Below, one piece after another: positions 60,363-64,000 of a DNA stretch of 64,000 nucleotides. The DNA lies in the NCBI GenBank assembly GCA_965230755.1, contig CBDDLT010000023.1, forward strand, positions 62,001 to 126,000, read 5' to 3'. Position 1 is the stretch's first letter, and every line of letters starts with the position of its first letter. A model generated the notes under the pieces. It saw only the letters and a list, made by a program, of their open reading frames with translations. It searched no databases and was not told where the DNA came from. Position numbers and translations under genes: made by a program. This DNA is from DATFJT01 sp965230755 (GTDB lineage: Bacteria; Bacteroidota; Bacteroidia; Chitinophagales; Saprospiraceae).

Positions 60363-62271
60363 TATTAGTTTGCTCTTCTTTTTCTGGATGGGCATCACAC
60401 CACTTGCAGGGCAGACATACACCAAAGTTCAGGATCTTTCGAAGCGTTGTAAAAAAGACTATGAGGAATCTAAAAGCCTTTTTTATAAGGGAGAAAATCA
60501 AAAGGCCATTAATGGATTAAATGAAATTTTGGTAAAGAAGCCGGATTTTATTGATGGTCATCTGCTTATGGCGGAAATATATCAAAGTGACTTCAGTAGA
60601 AATGAAACACTTAAGATACAGTATTTGTCCAATGCCGTTCAACTGGATTCATTCTATAATTTACATGCTTTGTACAGTCTTGGAGAAAGTTTGGTTGCTT
60701 CTGGTCAGTATACTGAGGGAAAGAAATGTATACAAAGCTTAAGAAGTCGAAGTAATTACTATCGGAAGTATCAAGATGACATAAAAGCATTGATCCGGAA
60801 GGCCGAGTTTGGTGAAGAGCGATTGGGGCAGTCCATAGATCTCGATATATATGGGATAGAGGCACTAAATACCGAGCAGCCAGAGACATTTCCCAGCTTG
60901 AATGCGGAAGAGAACAGGATTTTCTTTGGTCGAATTAACCAAAGACAGGAAGATATTTATTTGGCAGAAAAACTGGACGGAGTATGGTCCGCTCCTAAGC
61001 GAATTGACTTTTCTACAGGACAAAATGAATCCACACAGTCCATTTCTTCAGATGGAAAAACCATTGTTTTTTCTGCTTGTCAAAGGGCGGATGGTTTGGG
61101 CAGTTGTGACTTGTATTGGACCAAAGAAGTAGATGGAAAGTGGCTTGAACCGAAAAATATGGGTTCTACCATTAACTCTCCCTCTTGGGAATCTCAACCC
61201 TGCCTGGCCGAGGATGGAAAAGAACTGTATTTTTCCAGCAATCGACCTGGAGGAGTGGGCGGGAAAGACTTGTATCGAGCACGTTTTTTAAATGGCCAAT
61301 GGGAAACACCTCAAAACTTAGGGGCAATCGTCAATAGCAGTGGAGATGAAGGAGCACCATTTTTGCATTACTCGGGGAAGGAGCTGTATTTTATGTCCAA
61401 TGGCCATCCTGGGATGGGGCAGCAGGATATCTTCCTAGCACGAAGAAACTTAGGAGACTGGGATAGCATATATCATTTACCTCCACCCATCAATAGTCAT
61501 TTGGAGGAAGTGAGTTTGATCACCAATATTCAGGGAAATAGGGCGTATTATGCCCGAGAGAAAGAGTACTACACGTCATATTTCAGGGACATGGACCTGT
61601 TTAGTTTCGAATTGCCAGAGGAATACAGACCAACGCAATCCATTTATCTAAAAGGCAAGGTGGTGTCTAATAAGGGAAAGGCATTGCCCAATGCTCAGAT
61701 AAAAATCTTCGACCTAGACCGGGCTTATGAAAAAGTGCTTTTCACAGATAAAGACGGAAGCTTTTTCCTCAGCCTTGCCGCAGATCAGAACTACGGAATT
61801 TCCGTCGAAAAAAGAGAGTATATTATACATTCTGAACAATTCTATTTGGGAAGAGATTCCATTGATCAGGATCAAATTCAAGAGAAGAAATTCATGCTAG
61901 AACCAATTGCTTATGTGGAAGTTGGAAAGACTTCTAAAGAATTCATTTTGAAAAATGTGTTCTTTGAAACAGGGAGTAGTGTATTAGATCCTAAATCTAC
62001 CAAAGAGCTCGATATACTTTTTGAGTTCTTAGAAAAGGAGAAGGGTGTAAAGATCGAAATTCAGGGTCATACGGACGATGTGGGGCAAGATGAGGATAAC
62101 TTGAGACTTAGTCAGGCAAGAGCGGAAGCAGTGAGAAAGTATTTGCTGGATCGAGGCATATCCAAGGACCGTCTAGTAGCGAAGGGTTATGGAGAGACTC
62201 GTTTTGTAGCAGACAATGCTTCGGAAGAAGGAAGAAGTCAGAATAGGAGAACATCATTTGTTCTGAGGTGA
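60337..62271 (+). CDS. PorE-like outer-membrane protein: TPR, PD40 propeller, CRD and OmpA domains
   Basis: 644-residue exported protein. Seen: signal peptide (1-25, ending LAGQ), TPR region (about 30-150), WD40-like PD40 propeller (about 170-410; FPSLNAEENRIFFGR, STQSISSDGKTIVFSACQ, SQPCLAEDGKELYFSSNRPGG, APFLHYSGKELYFMSNGHPG), a carboxypeptidase-regulatory-like domain (about 420-500; KGKVVSNKGKALPNAQIKI), and an OmpA peptidoglycan-binding domain (about 530-644; IEIQGHTDDVG, LSQARAEAVRKYLLDRGI). This order matches PorE, the T9SS peptidoglycan anchor. Other OmpA/PD40 proteins are similar, so the assignment is tentative. ATG at 60337 preferred over TTG at 60331. Confidence 0.82.
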   Translation: MTTRIISFNISLLFFFWMGITPLAGQTYTKVQDLSKRCKKDYEESKSLFYKGENQKAINGLNEILVKKPDFIDGHLLMAEIYQSDFSRNETLKIQYLSNAVQLDSFYNLHALYSLGESLVASGQYTEGKKCIQSLRSRSNYYRKYQDDIKALIRKAEFGEERLGQSIDLDIYGIEALNTEQPETFPSLNAEENRIFFGRINQRQEDIYLAEKLDGVWSAPKRIDFSTGQNESTQSISSDGKTIVFSACQRADGLGSCDLYWTKEVDGKWLEPKNMGSTINSPSWESQPCLAEDGKELYFSSNRPGGVGGKDLYRARFLNGQWETPQNLGAIVNSSGDEGAPFLHYSGKELYFMSNGHPGMGQQDIFLARRNLGDWDSIYHLPPPINSHLEEVSLITNIQGNRAYYAREKEYYTSYFRDMDLFSFELPEEYRPTQSIYLKGKVVSNKGKALPNAQIKIFDLDRAYEKVLFTDKDGSFFLSLAADQNYGISVEKREYIIHSEQFYLGRDSIDQDQIQEKKFMLEPIAYVEVGKTSKEFILKNVFFETGSSVLDPKSTKELDILFEFLEKEKGVKIEIQGHTDDVGQDEDNLRLSQARAEAVRKYLLDRGISKDRLVAKGYGETRFVADNASEEGRSQNRRTSFVLR

Positions 62272-62322
62272 TTGCCTTCAGAGATTGCACGTATATTAAA
62301 ATGCTGTATTTGGAGAAAAGGG

Positions 62323-64000
62323 ATGTCGGGTAAAAAGAAAAGTAAAAAATATATCAAGGATAATTGGCTTTTACTCGCCGTTGTGCTTTCAGGTGCTGTC
62401 GCACTGGGTTATGAAATGATGTGGACCCGTTTACTAGGCCTTGTGGTTGGAGGAGAACTGTTGGGCATACTCGGAGTCTTGGCGGGTTTCTTTGGAGGGA
62501 TGACGCTGGGCGCATTTTGGTTTAGTAAAAAGGCGGTTCGCAGTAAGTCTCCAATTAAGGTTTTCTTCATATTGGAGGGGGCCATTGCCTTGTATGGATT
62601 ATTCAGTCCTCATATCATCCATTATACAAGCAGTTTTCTTCCAGCTTGGTTGGGCCATGGATCTAGTCAATCAGGTTCATTGCTCTCTCTTTCCATTGTA
62701 ATAATTTGTGTTGGACTTATATTGCTACCTGCTACGATAGGAATGGGAGCAAATTTTGCTTTTTTGGTGGAAGCCTGGCATCGAAATTTCCCCGGAGAGG
62801 ACAGAGAAAAGGGTCTTGCAAAAATTTATGCGGCAAACACCTTTGGTGCCGTTCTGGGAATATTCCTCAGCATATATTTGATTATGCCGGCGATGGGATT
62901 TAAGGGTGCTGCTGTAGTTTTCTCCATACTTGGTACTATGTCGATTCTTTCTGCTTTTTTCTGGAGCAAAAATGTTCAAGCGAAAACTAATAGCCACCAA
63001 AAGCTTCATGTAGAAAAAGAAATAACTACATCTGTTTTTCGAAATCCTTACTTATTGATTCTATTCTTTACAGGATTATTGGGCGTAGGCCTAGAAATCT
63101 TAATCGTTCATCATTTTAAGCAAATTCTGCAAAACACCATCTTTTCCTTTGGAAATTTATTGGCGGTTTATCTATTAGGGAATGCTTTAGGTGCCTGGCT
63201 TTTTCAAAGATTCTATCAGAAAAAAGTTATGAAATCCCCACTGCTTTTGATGGGGTTCTTGGCGACAGCTGTCCTTTTGGCAAGCTTAATGTTATCGAAT
63301 GCCTCAGACATATTGTTCTATTTTACACCGGAAAACGACACTGCATTTAGTGCCCACATATTTGCTGAACTCAAACTTGCCATCCTTGTTTTTCTCCTGC
63401 CGACCGTGTTGATGGGAATGATTTTCAGTTATTTCATATCAAAAGTAAGCAGAGAAAAATTAGGTGTCGCTTATGGGATAAATACTCTGGGCGCAGTTTT
63501 AGCTCCGTTTATTTTTGGATTGGTGTTGATACCACAGATAGGAGGCCAGATGGCTTTGGTCGTGTGCTGGGCTGCGTATGTACTTATTATACTCTGGGGA
63601 ATCATTCGATGGAGTTGGTCAGGTCGTCCTTTAATTTTGGCGGGGATAAATATTCTACTGTTGACTGGCTTTCTTTTTAAGGGTGTCAATTTAGTGAAAA
63701 TCATACCGGGGTATGATATTGTAGAAAAGCACGAAGGATTAATGGGTGTGGTTGCAGTTATGGAAAAGGAAGAAAAAGTGGGCCCATATGAATTGCCCGC
63801 TAGAGTATTGCAGGTCAATAATCGATTTCGAATGGGAGGAGGGGCTGGTTTCTTAGAGCGTCGAATTGGCAATTTATCCCTTCTGATGGCGGATAGTTAT
63901 GAAAATGCGCTTTTCCTCGGCATTGGTACCGGAACTACCCTTGGGGTGATAGCAGATTACCCCTTTCGTGAAGTCGATGCGGTAGAAATTGTAAAAGAGG
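62323..64000 (+). CDS. Fused membrane/spermidine-synthase-like protein (3' end cut by window)
   Basis: At least 559 residues; the frame stays open to the window edge. Seen: basic N-terminus (MSGKKKSKKYIKDNW), then about 12 hydrophobic helices in two halves: LSGAVALGYEMMWTRLLGL and FFGGMTLGAFWFSK at the start, LPATIGMGANFAFLVEAW and YAANTFGAVLGIF, then LLPTVLMGMIFSYFIS and YGINTLGAVLAPFIFG. A Rossmann methyltransferase-like part begins near residue 460, with ALFLGIGTGTTLGVIADYP and VDAVEIVKE matching the nucleotide-binding motif of spermidine synthases. This is the fused transporter/spermidine-synthase-like family; whether it makes polyamines is not known. Starts 51 bp after the PorE-like gene on the same strand. 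Confidence 0.85.
   Translation, partial: MSGKKKSKKYIKDNWLLLAVVLSGAVALGYEMMWTRLLGLVVGGELLGILGVLAGFFGGMTLGAFWFSKKAVRSKSPIKVFFILEGAIALYGLFSPHIIHYTSSFLPAWLGHGSSQSGSLLSLSIVIICVGLILLPATIGMGANFAFLVEAWHRNFPGEDREKGLAKIYAANTFGAVLGIFLSIYLIMPAMGFKGAAVVFSILGTMSILSAFFWSKNVQAKTNSHQKLHVEKEITTSVFRNPYLLILFFTGLLGVGLEILIVHHFKQILQNTIFSFGNLLAVYLLGNALGAWLFQRFYQKKVMKSPLLLMGFLATAVLLASLMLSNASDILFYFTPENDTAFSAHIFAELKLAILVFLLPTVLMGMIFSYFISKVSREKLGVAYGINTLGAVLAPFIFGLVLIPQIGGQMALVVCWAAYVLIILWGIIRWSWSGRPLILAGINILLLTGFLFKGVNLVKIIPGYDIVEKHEGLMGVVAVMEKEEKVGPYELPARVLQVNNRFRMGGGAGFLERRIGNLSLLMADSYENALFLGIGTGTTLGVIADYPFREVDAVEIVKE

Noticed and set aside
1..64000. tRNA, rRNA or tmRNA genes
   Set aside because: No T-loop-like GGTTCGAATCC sequence with cloverleaf context was seen in the intergenic regions; smpB is present but its tmRNA is not nearby.

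Overview
The window looks like chromosome of a Bacteroidota bacterium, most likely close to the Saprospiraceae/Lewinella lineage. This is inferred from gene content: a gldH lipoprotein gene, two kelch proteins with type A type IX secretion (T9SS) C-terminal sorting domains, a PorE-like OmpA/PD40 protein, an SdrD_B/Ig-like secreted proteome, a fused DAHP synthase-chorismate mutase, and an AT-rich sequence without strong Shine-Dalgarno sites. No rRNA, tRNA or CRISPR array was found.

Layout. 1-4152: a tight operon with an ABC exporter pair (ATPase cut by the window edge, plus permease), modA, modB, modC and a small DUF486 membrane protein. 4176-5579: a complete IS4-family insertion sequence with 14-bp inverted ends and a 9-bp target duplication. 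5672-9111: kelch/T9SS protein and htpG, divergent. 9301-23213: three paralogous membrane-spanning regulators (R1-R3), two of them each followed by a giant secreted repeat protein (S1, S2). 23343-29785: housekeeping and accessory genes (mocA-like, xdhC-like, YgiQ radical SAM, EGF-like lipoprotein, metallophosphoesterase, second kelch/T9SS protein). 30297-50956: three more giant secreted proteins (S3, S4, S5), two larger regulators (R4, R5), a zincin, a GH18 protein, and a propeller-type LytS/LytTR two-component pair. 51355-64000: a core-like region with dipeptidyl peptidase IV-like S9 peptidase, smpB, gldH, dnaJ, grpE, a TlpA-like thioredoxin, flavin reductase, TPR protein, DAHP synthase/chorismate mutase, PorE-like OmpA protein and a truncated spermidine-synthase-like membrane protein.

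The most unusual part is 9.3-51 kb. Five giant secreted proteins lack a recognisable T9SS domain but share a Cys-containing C-terminal tail (CP-x2-NC-x-hydrophobic...R). Each lies beside a gene that can carry a signal across the inner membrane: R1-S1, R2-S2, R4-(zincin)-S3, R5-S4-GH18 and LytS/LytR-S5. R proteins have a periplasmic TPR domain, a transmembrane helix, a coiled coil and a LuxR-like helix-turn-helix, so they look like one-component sensors.

A short sequence ties the loci together. GTTTACG (ATTTACG once) lies 4-14 nt before the terminator hairpin of all five S transcription units and of two stand-alone repeated elements (30032-30153, 44584-44706). The complementary CGTARAY lies within about 20 nt of the start codon of seven genes in the same loci (R1, R3, R4, R5, the zincin, S2, lytS). 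The variants keep G-U pairing. I propose, as inference only, a 3'UTR/small-RNA network in which S transcripts and two small RNAs act on regulator translation.
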